In this document: one piece after another, positions 33,726 to 43,460 of the stretch | Layout: each line of letters begins with the position of its first letter | How positions within the stretch are numbered: the first letter of the stretch is position 1 | NCBI RefSeq assembly: GCF_041435095.1 | Contig: NZ_CP108025.1 | Coordinates: forward strand, 2,046,001 to 2,110,000 | Direction: 5' to 3' | DNA from: Kitasatospora sp. NBC_00315 | GTDB taxonomy: Bacteria; Actinomycetota; Actinomycetes; Streptomycetales; Streptomycetaceae | DNA length: 64,000 nt | The notes under the pieces: model-generated | Seen by the model: the letters and a program-made list of their open reading frames with translations, nothing else | What the model was told of the DNA's origin: nothing | The model's database searches: none | Made by a program: the position numbers and the translations under genes

Positions 33726-36700
33726 ATGCGGGACGGCCGGTGGACGACGGTCACCGACTCGGAGTTCCAGCACGAGCACCGCGGCCTGGAGGCCATCCGC
33801 GAGAAGCTGACGGACGCCGACCCCTGGCGGGCCTGGTCGAACTTCACCTTCACCGCGAACACCGGCCATGTCCGTGAGGTGGACCTGCTGGTGGTGGCCC
33901 CGGGCGGGGTGCATCTGATCGAGCTGAAGGACTGGCACGGTTCGGTCGAGTCCCGCAACGGGACGTGGTTGCAGACCCAGCCCAGCGGCCGCCAGGTCGT
34001 TCACGGCAACCCGCTGCACCTGGCGAACAAGAAGGCCAAGGAGCTGGCCGGACTGCTCACCCAGAACGGCAGGCGGATCTGGGTGTCGGAGGCGGTCTGC
34101 TTCACCGACTCCTCGCTGCGGCGCCGGCTCGCCCCCGCCGACCAGCACGGCGTCTACACGGTGGACGAGCTGGCCGAGATGCTGCGGCAGCCGCCGCGCG
34201 ACGAGCGTCGGCGGGTCGACGCGGTGGCCTCCCGCGAGATCAAGGCCGCGCTGGAGCGGGTCGGGATCGCCCGCAGTGACGCGCAGTACAAGGTCGGGCC
34301 GTACCTGCTCAACCGCAAGGCCTTCGACTCCGGCCCGACCTGGGCCGACTACCTGGCCCGGCACAGCGAGCTGCCGGAGGCCGCCCGGGTCCGGATCTAC
34401 CTGCGCGAGCGCGGCTCGGACGCCGGCCTGCGGGCCTCGGTCGAACGGGCGGCGCTGCGCGAGGCCGCCGTCCTGCGGCGGTTCCGGCACCCCGGCGTGG
34501 TGCAGCTGCGCCAGTACGACTCCTCCGGGCACTCGGCCGGCCCGGCGCTGATCTTCGACTACGACCCGCGCACGTTGCGGCTCGACGAGTACCTGCTGCA
34601 GTACGGCGCGAAGCTGGACATCCTCAGCCGGATGTCGCTGGTGCGCCAGCTCGCCGAGACGATGCGCTCCGGGCACAGCAACCGCATCTTCCACCGGACG
34701 CTCGCGGCCCGGGCCATCCACGTCGTCCCGCGCGGTCGCAACCGTGCGGCGGGCGTCGACGGCGAGGAGGCGGGCTGGCTCAACCCGCGCCTGCAGATCT
34801 CCGACTGGCAGGTCGCGGTCCAACGCTCCTCGGGCGACACCTCGGAGGGCGCCGCCCGGCTGGCCCCGACGGCGCTCTCCCAGGCGGGCGCGCATCTCGC
34901 GGAGGCCGCCGACCCCTATCTCGCACCGGAGTTGACCGCCCTCAACCCCGACCCGGTCACCCTCGACGTCTACGGCCTGGGGGTGCTGACCTACCTGCTC
35001 GCGACGCTCAAGGCCCCCGCCGCGAGCCAGGCCGAGCTGGTGGCCCGGCTGGAGGCGGGCGAGGGCCTGCGGCCCAGCGCGGTGGTGGACGGACTCTCGG
35101 AGGACATCGACGAGCTGGTCCAGGCCGCGACCGCCTACCTGCCGGCCCAGCGGCTCTCCTCGGTGGACGAGTTCCTGGAGATGCTGGAGTTCGTCGAGGA
35201 CGGCCTGACGGCGCCGGCCCCCGAGAGCACGGTGGCGGACGAACCTGTCGGGCACGCTGCCGAGCAGCCGGAGAAGGATCCGCTGGAGGCCGTCGCGGGC
35301 GATGTGCTCGCGGGCCGCTGGGAGGTCCGGCGCAGGCTCGGGACGGGCTCCACCAGCCGGGCCTTCCTGGTCCGCGATCTGGCGTACGACCCGCAGGCGC
35401 GCCGTTCGAAGGCCCTGTGCGTGCTGAAGATCGCGCTGAGCGACAACCGGGCGGAGGTGCTGGCCCACGAGGCCGAGGTGATGGGTCGCCTCCGCCCCGA
35501 CTCGCGGATCATCCGCCTGGTCGAGCCGGAGCCGGTGCGCATCGGCGGCCGGACGGTGCTCGTCCTGGAGTACGTCGGCGACGAGCGCGAGAGCGACGAA
35601 GCCTCGGCGCCGAGCTCGGGCAACCGCCGGCGGGAGGAGACCGTGGCCCGGCAGCTGCGCGACCGGGGACGCCTCCCGGTGGACCAGCTGGAGGCGTACG
35701 GCGACTACCTCTTCGGCGCGGTGGACTTCCTGGAGGGCGAGGGCGTCTGGCACCGGGACATCAAGCCGGACAACATCGCGATCCGGGTCCGTCCCAACCG
35801 CACCCGCGAGCTGGTGCTGATCGACTTCTCGCTGGCCGGCTACCGCGTGCAGGACACCAAGGCCGGCACGGACGGCTACCTCGACCCGTTCATCGGCACC
35901 GCGACGCGCTCGGTGTACGACGCGCACGCCGAGCGGTACGCCGTCGCCGCGACCCTGCACGAGATGGCCTCCCGCGAGCTGCCGGTGTGGGGCGGCGGCC
36001 GGGTCTCGCCGCGCCAGACGGACGAGGAGAAGGAGCCGTACCCGACGATCGCCAGCGAGGGTTTCGACGCCGCCGTGCGGGAGGGCCTGACCGCTTTCTT
36101 CCGCAAGGCCCTGCACCGGGACGCGGCAGAGCGCTTCAGCGATCTGAAGCCGATGCGGGACGCCTGGAAGAAGATCTTCCTGGAGCTGAACACCACGGTG
36201 AGCAGCTCCCGGCGCGGCCAGAGCGGAGGCACCGGCCACGGGGCAGGCAGGGCGGACGGGTCGGCGGACGGGTCGGCCGGTGTCGGCGTGCCCGCCGAGG
36301 CCGCCGAGGCCGCCGCCCCCGTGATCGCGGACGCCGAGCCCGAGGACGCCGAACGTGATCGCAACGAGAAGGCGGCCGCGGCGACCCGGGACACTCCGGT
36401 CTCCGCCTCTGGACTGACCCCCGCGGCCGAGTCCTTCGTCTTCGGGCTGCACGTCCACACCGTCGGCGAACTACTGGATCTGAGCCAGCGTCAGCTCGTC
36501 AACGCGCCCGGACTGGGCGCCAAGACCCGCAAGGAGGTCCTGGGCCGGATCAAGGAGTGGCGGCGCGGGCTCGCCGAGCAGCCGGTCGGCCCGCTCACCC
36601 CGGAGGGCCGCAAGGCCGCGAAGGAGGAGCTCGCCGAGCTGACGGCGGCCGAGAGCGCCGTGGTGAACTCCCTGGCCGTCAGCGACATCGCCGCACGGCT

Positions 36701-38438
36701 GCCCGCGCACTCGCTGCGGGCCGTCAGCCTGGACACCCTGGCGACGCTCTTCGTACCGGAGCTGAAGAAGAACGGCGTCAACCAGAACGAGGTCGAGATG
36801 GTGCGGCTGCTGCTGCGCCTGCCCGACGGGAGCGGCGCCCTTCCCGGTATCGGGGTCTGGCCCAAGCAGAAGGACGTCGCCGACACCCTCGGCCTCTCGG
36901 CCGGGCGCATCCCGCAGATGCTCAAGATCCAGCGCACCCGCTGGAGCAGGCACGCGGCGGTTCAGGTCCTGCGCCACGAGGTGCTGGAGCTGCTGCGCGG
37001 GCTGGGCCGGGTCGCCTCGGCGGCCGAGATCGCGGACGCCCTCGCCGTCCGGCGCGGCACCCGGCTCCAGGAGCGCGGGCACCGCCGGGCGCTGGCGCTC
37101 GCGGCCGTGCGCGCCGTGCTGGAGGTCGAGCAGCTCGAACCGGCGGACGCCGAGTTCCGGCACGTGGCCAACCGTGACGCGGCCGACGAGGGGATGGGCG
37201 CCGGCCTGCTGGCCCTGGAGGTCGGCGAGGACGACGACCCGGAGACGCCGTCCGCGCCTGGCCTGCTCGACTACGCCCAGCGCCTCGGCAAGGTCGCCGA
37301 CCGGCTCGCCCGGCTGGACACCCTGCCGACCGCCGCGACCGTACTGGCCGAGCTCGCAGCGGTCACCCCGCCGAGTGGCGTCGTCGAGCGGGACGAGCGC
37401 CGCACGGTCGAGCTGGCCGCGGCGGCCTCCCGCAACGCGGCGGCCACCCCGCGCCTGGAGATCTACCCCCGCGACCTGTCGCTGGTCCGGGCGCTGCGCC
37501 TGACCCAGGCGGGCCTGGTCCGGATCATTCCCGGCGTGCCGGAGGCCCGGCAGCCCGGCCTGACCGGCGAGGACGTGCACGAGCGGGTCCGGGCCCGGTT
37601 CCCCGAGCTGCTGGACGGACGGGGCGGCCACTCACTGCCCACCGAGGGCCCGCTCACGACGGCGCTCCGGGGCGCCGGATTCGACCTGATCTTCGCCCTG
37701 CGCGAGGACACCCGGACCAGGCGCTACCTGCCCCGCCGGGCGGACGGCGGCTCCAGCTACCTCAGCTCCGGCGCCGGCCGCCGCGCGACCCAGACCTCGC
37801 GCATCACCCGCTACGACGACGACCCGCTGCTGGCCGGCGCCATGCAGACCGAGGAGCAACTGGTCTCCTCGGCCCGACGCGACGGCTTCCGCGTGCTGAC
37901 CGTCCGCACCGGGCTCGCCCGCGAGGCGGCCCGCGAACTGACCGGGAGCGGCGGAGGCAGCAGGTTCGGGGCCGAGGCGGTGTCCGTGACCGAGCTGCTG
38001 CTGGCGGCGCTGCACGAACTGGTCGACCCCAGGCCGAAGCCGACCTGGGAGACCATCCTGCGCGCGGACGCGGCCGAACCGGGCACACCGGCGGCCATGC
38101 GGTTCGCCGAGTACGCTCGGACGGCCTGGGGCGCGGTCGAGCCGAGGATCGGCGAACTGATCACGGCGGGCGGCCCCGGGAGCCCGGTGCTGCTGGTCGA
38201 CGGCGGCGTCTTCGCCCGGTACGACGCGATGGGCGTGCTCGACCGCCTGTCCGGACGCTCGCGGAACGGCGGCCGGCCGCTGTGGCTGCTCTGCCCGCAG
38301 AGCGACCCGGCACGCGACCCCCGGCTGGGCACGACGGCCGTGCCGCACCAGGCGGGGCTCGGAGAGTGGATCGAACTTCCGGACTCGTGGGTCAACAACG
38401 CCCACCGAGCCGGCGAGAGTGAAGAGGCGACGAAGTGA
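33726..38438 (+). CDS. pglW: PglW, BREX type 2 Ser/Thr protein kinase
   Basis: A 1570-residue protein. It has an N-terminal NERD nuclease-related domain (about residues 20-130, with REVDLLVVAPGGVHLIELKDW) and a first kinase-like region (about 180-490) that lacks catalytic residues: HRTLAAR replaces HRD and ISDW replaces DFG. A second kinase region (about 515-800) has LGTGSTSRAF, HRDIKPDN (His about 676) and DFS in place of DFG. An RNA-polymerase-alpha-CTD-like helix-hairpin region follows (about 895-950; LHVHTVGELLDLSQ then LVNAPGLGAKTRKEVLGRIKEW), then a sigma-like HTH (KQKDVADTLGLSAGRIPQML, about 1046). In the Pgl system PglW is the kinase component. The stop overlaps the GTG of pglX. Confidence 0.92.
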   Translation: MRDGRWTTVTDSEFQHEHRGLEAIREKLTDADPWRAWSNFTFTANTGHVREVDLLVVAPGGVHLIELKDWHGSVESRNGTWLQTQPSGRQVVHGNPLHLANKKAKELAGLLTQNGRRIWVSEAVCFTDSSLRRRLAPADQHGVYTVDELAEMLRQPPRDERRRVDAVASREIKAALERVGIARSDAQYKVGPYLLNRKAFDSGPTWADYLARHSELPEAARVRIYLRERGSDAGLRASVERAALREAAVLRRFRHPGVVQLRQYDSSGHSAGPALIFDYDPRTLRLDEYLLQYGAKLDILSRMSLVRQLAETMRSGHSNRIFHRTLAARAIHVVPRGRNRAAGVDGEEAGWLNPRLQISDWQVAVQRSSGDTSEGAARLAPTALSQAGAHLAEAADPYLAPELTALNPDPVTLDVYGLGVLTYLLATLKAPAASQAELVARLEAGEGLRPSAVVDGLSEDIDELVQAATAYLPAQRLSSVDEFLEMLEFVEDGLTAPAPESTVADEPVGHAAEQPEKDPLEAVAGDVLAGRWEVRRRLGTGSTSRAFLVRDLAYDPQARRSKALCVLKIALSDNRAEVLAHEAEVMGRLRPDSRIIRLVEPEPVRIGGRTVLVLEYVGDERESDEASAPSSGNRRREETVARQLRDRGRLPVDQLEAYGDYLFGAVDFLEGEGVWHRDIKPDNIAIRVRPNRTRELVLIDFSLAGYRVQDTKAGTDGYLDPFIGTATRSVYDAHAERYAVAATLHEMASRELPVWGGGRVSPRQTDEEKEPYPTIASEGFDAAVREGLTAFFRKALHRDAAERFSDLKPMRDAWKKIFLELNTTVSSSRRGQSGGTGHGAGRADGSADGSAGVGVPAEAAEAAAPVIADAEPEDAERDRNEKAAAATRDTPVSASGLTPAAESFVFGLHVHTVGELLDLSQRQLVNAPGLGAKTRKEVLGRIKEWRRGLAEQPVGPLTPEGRKAAKEELAELTAAESAVVNSLAVSDIAARLPAHSLRAVSLDTLATLFVPELKKNGVNQNEVEMVRLLLRLPDGSGALPGIGVWPKQKDVADTLGLSAGRIPQMLKIQRTRWSRHAAVQVLRHEVLELLRGLGRVASAAEIADALAVRRGTRLQERGHRRALALAAVRAVLEVEQLEPADAEFRHVANRDAADEGMGAGLLALEVGEDDDPETPSAPGLLDYAQRLGKVADRLARLDTLPTAATVLAELAAVTPPSGVVERDERRTVELAAAASRNAAATPRLEIYPRDLSLVRALRLTQAGLVRIIPGVPEARQPGLTGEDVHERVRARFPELLDGRGGHSLPTEGPLTTALRGAGFDLIFALREDTRTRRYLPRRADGGSSYLSSGAGRRATQTSRITRYDDDPLLAGAMQTEEQLVSSARRDGFRVLTVRTGLAREAARELTGSGGGSRFGAEAVSVTELLLAALHELVDPRPKPTWETILRADAAEPGTPAAMRFAEYARTAWGAVEPRIGELITAGGPGSPVLLVDGGVFARYDAMGVLDRLSGRSRNGGRPLWLLCPQSDPARDPRLGTTAVPHQAGLGEWIELPDSWVNNAHRAGESEEATK

Positions 38439-41400
38439 TCGACCGCAAGAGCAAGGCTCTGTTGGCCGACCTGATCAAACAGGTCAAGGCGGTCGAGACC
38501 GATCTTGGCGCCCAGGCCAAGGCCGTCGAGGACGTGCGGGTCAAGCTGCGCGGCGAATACGACCTCGCGCGCAAGCTCGGTCGTACGGCGGCGACATGGA
38601 CTTCGTGGCTGGACGAGCGCATCACGCAGGTGGCCGTCGCGTGGGTGCTGGGCACGGTCTTCGTGCGGTTCTGCGAGGACAACGAGCTGGTCCCGGAGCC
38701 GTTCCTGACCGGCGCGTCGGACGAGCGGCGCGACCTGGCGCTGGAGCGGTACGCGGCGTACGTGGACGAGGACGCCGACCCGACGTATCGCGGCTGGCTG
38801 GAGCGGGCGTTCGCGGAGTTGGGCGCAGGGCAGGCCGGAAAGTTGCTGTTCGACCGGCGGCACAACCCGCTGTTCCAGATTCCGTTGTCACACGACGGCG
38901 CGCGGGCGCTGGTCGAGTTCTGGCGTGGACGGGACCAGGCCGGTGTGCTGGTCCACGACTTCACGGACCAGCTGAACGAAGACGGCACGGAGGGGTGGGA
39001 CACCCGCTTCCTGGGCGACCTGTACCAGGACCTCTCGGCGGCAGCACGGAAGACGTTCGCACTGCTCCAGACACCGGAGTTCGTGGAGGAATTCATCCTC
39101 GACCGGGCGATGGACCCGGCTGTACGAGAGTTCGGGTACGAGGGCCTGAAGATGATCGACCCCACGTGTGGGTCGGGCCACTTCGTGCTGGGTGCCTTCT
39201 GGCGACTGGTGAAGCTGTGGGGCGAGGCCCAGCCCGGGCTCGACCGGTACGAACGGGTACAGGCCGCGCTGGACTCGGTGCATGGAGTGGACATCAACCC
39301 GTTCGCGGTGGCCATCGCACGCTTCCGACTGCTGGTCGCGGCGATGTCGGCGGCCGGGGTGCGGACGCTGGCTGAGGCTGGCAAGTTCGACTGGCCGATT
39401 CACCTGGCGGTGGGTGACTCTCTGATCAAGGCGCGGCAGCTCGAACTGACGCTGCTGGGCGAAGAGTCGGGCGACGAGCTGGCGGAGTTCGCATACGCAA
39501 CGGAGGACGTGCAGGAGCATCCGGGGATTCTGGAGCAAGGGCGCTACCACGTGGTGGTGGGGAACCCGCCTTACATCACGGTCAAGGACAAGAAGCTCAA
39601 CGCGCTATATCGGGATCTGTACAAGTCGTGCACAGGACCGTACGCACTCTCTGTTCCATTTGCTGAGCGATTCTTCCAGCTAGCTAAGGCTCAAGCCGGG
39701 GCAAACGGGAGTTCCTACGGCTACGTTGGGCAGATTACTTCCAATTCCTTCATGAAGCGCGAAGCCGGGAAGCGACTCATCGATGAGTTCTTTGCACACA
39801 AAGTGGAGCTCACGGAAGTCATCGACACATCAGGTGCGCATGTCCCCGAACATGGGACGCCGACGGTAGTTTTGATTGGACGGCCAAATAGTGGCACCCA
39901 CCGCGAAACCATCCGCACGGTTCGTGGCGTGCAAGGTGAACCGTCCGTTCCAGACGGCGACTCGATCGGGCTAGTGTGGCGCGCAATCATTGACCAAATC
40001 GATCACCCGGGCTCGAGCGGCAAATGGGTGTCAGTTGATGATCTCGATCGAAATAGATACTTCGGCAAGCAGCCATGGATCCTGGCCGATGGCGGGCTCG
40101 AACTGGTTGAAGAAATCGAGAAAGCCGGACGCATGAGGCTGAGAGCTGCCATCTCTCCCCCAGTGGGTCGCGCTATCCGATCAGGCGCAGACGATGCGTA
40201 CACTCGACCATTTCGGCCGAGTTATTTGGATAATTCAAAATCAAAGGGCCTTCGGCCGCTACTGACGGGCGAAGATGTTCGAGACTGGGATGCAAATCCA
40301 AAGGAACTAATTTGGTATCCGTACGCGCCTTCACTAGATAGAGAAGTGCTGATGCGCGAACTCTGGCCCGTCAGGCATGTTCTGGAAATCCGGCGAACCT
40401 TCCAAGGGGACATGGCGGCCGCTGGACTCGCATGGTGGGCCTACATGCAGCATACGGCTTCAGCATACGGCACGCCCCTTTCGATTGCATTTTCATTCGT
40501 CTCAACACACAACCACTTTGCCCTCGACCAAGGCGGCACAGTATTCAATCAGAAATCTCCAGTAATCAAGCTTAATGAAAATGCAAATCTTGAAGACCAT
40601 ATTCACCTACTCGGCCTTCTGAATAGCTCCACAGCTTGCTTCTGGTTGAAGCAGGTCTGCTTCGACCGCGGCCACGGAGGGGTTGGCGGTGGCATCGCCA
40701 GCGAAGGCTGGGAGAAGTACTATGAATTCACGGGATCCGCCCTAGAGAGGTTCCCTCTTCCGGAAGGATCGCCCACTCCAACCTCTACCAGCCTCAACAT
40801 GCTCGCCGGGGAGCTTGCCAACACATCTCCCTCCGCTCTGACTTCAGCTGGCCACGCTGCGCCCACCTCAGCGTCGCTTCGCAAGGCACGCGAGAGATGG
40901 TCAGTAATTCGTGGTCAGATGATCGCTATCCAGGAAGAGTTGGACTGGCAGGTCTACTCTCTCTACCACCTGCATGCCGATGAACTTCGCGCACCCGAAA
41001 CTGGCGTTCCCGAACTCGCGCTCGGCGAGCGGGCATTCGAGATCCTGCTCGCCCGCCGTCTCAAGAACGGCGAGGCCTCAGACGAATGGTTTAAGCGGCA
41101 CGGCTCCACACCCATCACCGATCTACCCGCCCACTGGCCCGACACCTATAGGGCCGTCGTCCAGAAGCGCATTGAGGCGATTGAGACCTCCCGCGCGATC
41201 GGTATGATGGAGCGGCCTGAGTACAAGCGCCGGTGGGCGAGCGAGGGTTGGGACGTACTACAAGAGAAGGCCCTGCGTTCCTGGCTGCTCGCCCACATTG
41301 AGACCCGCGAGTACTGGCTCCAGGACGAACAACCCACCCTCCTCACGCGCGCCCAACTCGCCGACGCGCTTTCCCATGACGAGGACTTCGTCTCAGTCGC

Positions 41401-42022
41401 CGAGATCTACACTCCCCGGAAGGAACTCGCGACTGTCGTCGCCGACCTCCTCAGCGACGAGAACGTGCCATTCCTCCCTCCCCTGCGATACAAGCCGTCT
41501 GGGCTGAAGAAGCGTGCTGACTGGGAGCACGTATGGGACCTCCAGCGCCAGGAAGACGCGGCCATGGACGAGCCGGCCAAGCGGAAAATCCGGGACTCGA
41601 TCCCCGTGCCGCCGAAGTACACCTCGGCTGACTTCCTCAGGCCGTCCTACTGGCGGGCCCGGGGCAAGCTCGACGTGCCCAAGGAGCGGTTCATCTCCTA
41701 CTCGTCCACCACTGGCGGCACGCCTGACCTTTACGGCTGGGCCGGCTGGGACCACCGCGAGCAGGCGCAGGCCCTCACCACGTACTTCACCAACAACGAC
41801 TTCACCACCGAGGAGTTGACCCCGTTCCTCGCGGGTCTGCTGGAGCTCCAGCCCTGGCTCACCCAGTGGCACGGTGAGTTCGACGCGATGTACGGCGGCT
41901 CCCCCGCCGACTTCTTCGCCGGCTACCGCTCGCAGATCCAGGGCGAGCACGGCCTGACCGACGACGACCTGCGGGCCTGGCGTCCGACGCCCGCCCGCCG
42001 TGGCCGCACCACCAAGAACTGA
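38435..42022 (+). CDS. pglX: PglX, BREX adenine-specific DNA methyltransferase
   Basis: A 1195-residue protein, the usual size for PglX. The SAM-binding motif MIDPTCGSGHFVLGAF (Asp about 242) and catalytic motif VVVGNPPYITVKD (NPPY from about 377) identify an N6-adenine methyltransferase. In BREX it marks host DNA and is needed for defence; in Streptomyces coelicolor PglX is toxic without PglZ. The central part, about 39.6-40.95 kb (residues about 400-840, where target recognition is expected), is visibly AT-richer, with codons such as AAT, GAA, TTT and ATA that the rest of the window avoids. I found no long G-tract of the kind that makes S. coelicolor pglX phase-variable. GTG 38435 overlaps the pglW stop. 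Confidence 0.95.
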   Translation: MIDRKSKALLADLIKQVKAVETDLGAQAKAVEDVRVKLRGEYDLARKLGRTAATWTSWLDERITQVAVAWVLGTVFVRFCEDNELVPEPFLTGASDERRDLALERYAAYVDEDADPTYRGWLERAFAELGAGQAGKLLFDRRHNPLFQIPLSHDGARALVEFWRGRDQAGVLVHDFTDQLNEDGTEGWDTRFLGDLYQDLSAAARKTFALLQTPEFVEEFILDRAMDPAVREFGYEGLKMIDPTCGSGHFVLGAFWRLVKLWGEAQPGLDRYERVQAALDSVHGVDINPFAVAIARFRLLVAAMSAAGVRTLAEAGKFDWPIHLAVGDSLIKARQLELTLLGEESGDELAEFAYATEDVQEHPGILEQGRYHVVVGNPPYITVKDKKLNALYRDLYKSCTGPYALSVPFAERFFQLAKAQAGANGSSYGYVGQITSNSFMKREAGKRLIDEFFAHKVELTEVIDTSGAHVPEHGTPTVVLIGRPNSGTHRETIRTVRGVQGEPSVPDGDSIGLVWRAIIDQIDHPGSSGKWVSVDDLDRNRYFGKQPWILADGGLELVEEIEKAGRMRLRAAISPPVGRAIRSGADDAYTRPFRPSYLDNSKSKGLRPLLTGEDVRDWDANPKELIWYPYAPSLDREVLMRELWPVRHVLEIRRTFQGDMAAAGLAWWAYMQHTASAYGTPLSIAFSFVSTHNHFALDQGGTVFNQKSPVIKLNENANLEDHIHLLGLLNSSTACFWLKQVCFDRGHGGVGGGIASEGWEKYYEFTGSALERFPLPEGSPTPTSTSLNMLAGELANTSPSALTSAGHAAPTSASLRKARERWSVIRGQMIAIQEELDWQVYSLYHLHADELRAPETGVPELALGERAFEILLARRLKNGEASDEWFKRHGSTPITDLPAHWPDTYRAVVQKRIEAIETSRAIGMMERPEYKRRWASEGWDVLQEKALRSWLLAHIETREYWLQDEQPTLLTRAQLADALSHDEDFVSVAEIYTPRKELATVVADLLSDENVPFLPPLRYKPSGLKKRADWEHVWDLQRQEDAAMDEPAKRKIRDSIPVPPKYTSADFLRPSYWRARGKLDVPKERFISYSSTTGGTPDLYGWAGWDHREQAQALTTYFTNNDFTTEELTPFLAGLLELQPWLTQWHGEFDAMYGGSPADFFAGYRSQIQGEHGLTDDDLRAWRPTPARRGRTTKN

Positions 42023-42047
42023 ACCACCACCTCTGTAAGACAGACAG

Positions 42048-42081
42048 CAGCCCCCGGTACCGAACTTCCGGCCGGGGGCTG
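42048..42081. terminator. Bidirectional terminator after pglX
   Basis: Perfect 10-bp arms CAGCCCCCGG (42048-42057) and CCGGGGGCTG (42072-42081) with a 14-nt loop, followed on the + strand by TTCTGT. It separates pglX from the convergent DUF397 gene. Confidence 0.85.
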
Positions 42082-42099
42082 TTCTGTGGAACGTCGAGA

Positions 42100-42309
42100 T
42101 CAGCAGCCTGCGGGGAACTCCCCGGCCTTGATCCCAGCCACGAACGCCGACCAAGCGTCAGCTGAGAAGAGCAGCATCGGGCCTTCCGGATCCTTGGAGT
42201 CACGGACTGCCTGCCCCTTCGCAACAGTGCGGGCCGCTTCCACGCATTCGCCTCCCTGGCCTGAGTAGGACGACTTCTTGAACGGACTCACAAGCTCGGA
42301 TCGACTCAC
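42100..42309 (-). CDS. DUF397 protein
   Basis: A 69-residue protein with the actinomycete DUF397 pattern: FKKSSYSGQGGECVEAA, VAVRDSKDPEG-like VRDSKDPEGPMLLFSADAW, and FVAGIKAGEF. Such proteins are almost always encoded next to an XRE regulator with DUF5753, as here, and the pairs are often linked to developmental or antibiotic regulation in Streptomyces. The GTG start overlaps the stop of the XRE gene (GTGA). The molecular role is unknown; binding to the partner regulator is a common proposal. Confidence 0.9.
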   Translation of the reverse strand: MSRSELVSPFKKSSYSGQGGECVEAARTVAKGQAVRDSKDPEGPMLLFSADAWSAFVAGIKAGEFPAGC

Positions 42310-43190
42310 TCGTGCTCTTCCTTACCGTTATCGTTCGGAATCTTCCGGATCGTCTTCGTGATGAAGGCCATGGTCTGCTCAGGTGTCAACGCAGCCGACC
42401 TCAACGTGTCGAGCGCGTAGGCATACCCTGCCAGCTCCTCGGCAGCCTCAACGACAACGAGATTGCTGAAGCTCTCGAAGGAAACCGCTTCAAGTGCCGG
42501 ATCCTGACCAAACGACATGCCGGTGAATGGTCCTGCCACCCGAGCTGCACTTCCCGCCGAGAGCGGAAGAATCTGGATGGTCACGTTCGGGAGCCTCGCG
42601 ACCCTCAAGAGGTGGTGTAGTTGGTCCCGATGAACGTCGGCCTGCAACATGGGAGCCGTCACTGCGGGTTCCCACATGATGGCCGTCAATCTGACCTGAC
42701 CGCTCTCGATTCGCCGCTGGCGGGCCTCCCGGACCTTGACGAACTCCTCCCGGTTCTCCGAGGGAACCACCGCCGGATTCGCGTCGAGCACCTCCAGCGT
42801 GAAACCGGGAGTTTGCAGCAGCCCGGGGATGAGTGCGAGTTGCCAGGCCACTATGTGCGTCGCGTCGCTCTCCAACTCGATGTAGGAGGCATAGTTTTCA
42901 CTCACCGTGCCTCTGTGATCGAGCCACCACCCACGTCGGTTGCTCTCACGCGCAAGCGACTCAAGACGATCTCGCTCCTCGGCGCTCTCCACGCCGTACA
43001 GGTCCAGCAGCAGACGGACCTCCACGGGGCGGGACGTCACCTTGCCGGATTCCATCCGGGACACCTTCGCGACGGAAGCCATCAGCTTCTCGGCGGCATC
43101 TGCCTGGTCCAGGCCTGCCGCCTGACGATACGTCCGAAGGGCAGCGCCGAGCCGTCGGCTGCGCACGGTCGGCCTCCCACCAGCGGGCAT
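42306..43190 (-). CDS. XRE-family regulator with DUF5753 domain
   Basis: A 294-residue protein. An N-terminal helix-turn-helix (LGAALRTYRQAAGLDQADAA then SVAKVSRMESGKVTSRPVEVR, residues about 14-58) is followed by the DUF5753 sensor-like domain with YIELESDATHIVAWQLALIPGLLQT (in two parts, about 108-132), VREARQRRIE and the PNVTIQILPL core. Partner of the downstream DUF397 gene. ATG 43190 is taken because it places the HTH at the usual distance from the N-terminus; upstream codons run into the palindrome-rich intergenic region. It reads opposite to pglX and the pglYZ genes, so it is an independent transcription unit inside the BREX locus. Confidence 0.9.
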   Translation of the reverse strand: MPAGGRPTVRSRRLGAALRTYRQAAGLDQADAAEKLMASVAKVSRMESGKVTSRPVEVRLLLDLYGVESAEERDRLESLARESNRRGWWLDHRGTVSENYASYIELESDATHIVAWQLALIPGLLQTPGFTLEVLDANPAVVPSENREEFVKVREARQRRIESGQVRLTAIMWEPAVTAPMLQADVHRDQLHHLLRVARLPNVTIQILPLSAGSAARVAGPFTGMSFGQDPALEAVSFESFSNLVVVEAAEELAGYAYALDTLRSAALTPEQTMAFITKTIRKIPNDNGKEEHE

Positions 43191-43267
43191 GCGTTGTCCC
43201 CTCTCCACTGAGGCCCCCAGTCTGCCTCTCGGTCGGCCCGGAATCCACCGAGCTTCTGGAGCACGCA

Positions 43268-43332
43268 TGCAAATTTGCACCAGTTCTACTTGCACACGAG
43301 CATCGCGACGGAGCAGACTACTTGGAGTAGTC
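43268..43332. promoter_or_regulatory. Palindromes in the divergent regulatory region
   Basis: The 270-bp gap between the XRE gene (-) and the ATPase gene (+) contains TGCAAATTTGCA (43268-43279, perfect 12-bp palindrome) and GACTAC-TTGGA-GTAGTC (43316-43332). CTACTTG also occurs at 43286. The region is AT-richer than its surroundings. These are likely operator or promoter elements for one or both divergent genes, perhaps bound by the XRE protein itself. Confidence 0.5.
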
Positions 43333-43460
43333 AGTCACACGACACAACGTGATCATGACGGCTCGTCACCGGGCATTCCCATGCCCGAGTCCAGCCGTCA
43401 CCGGAGTCGCTGAGCGCTCCCGGATCGCGTCACCGACCCACGCCCGGAGGGGACATCGTC

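Noticed and set aside
38435-42022. Phase-variation tract in pglX as in S. coelicolor
   Set aside because: The longest G or C runs seen are about five to six bases, too short for slipped-strand switching.
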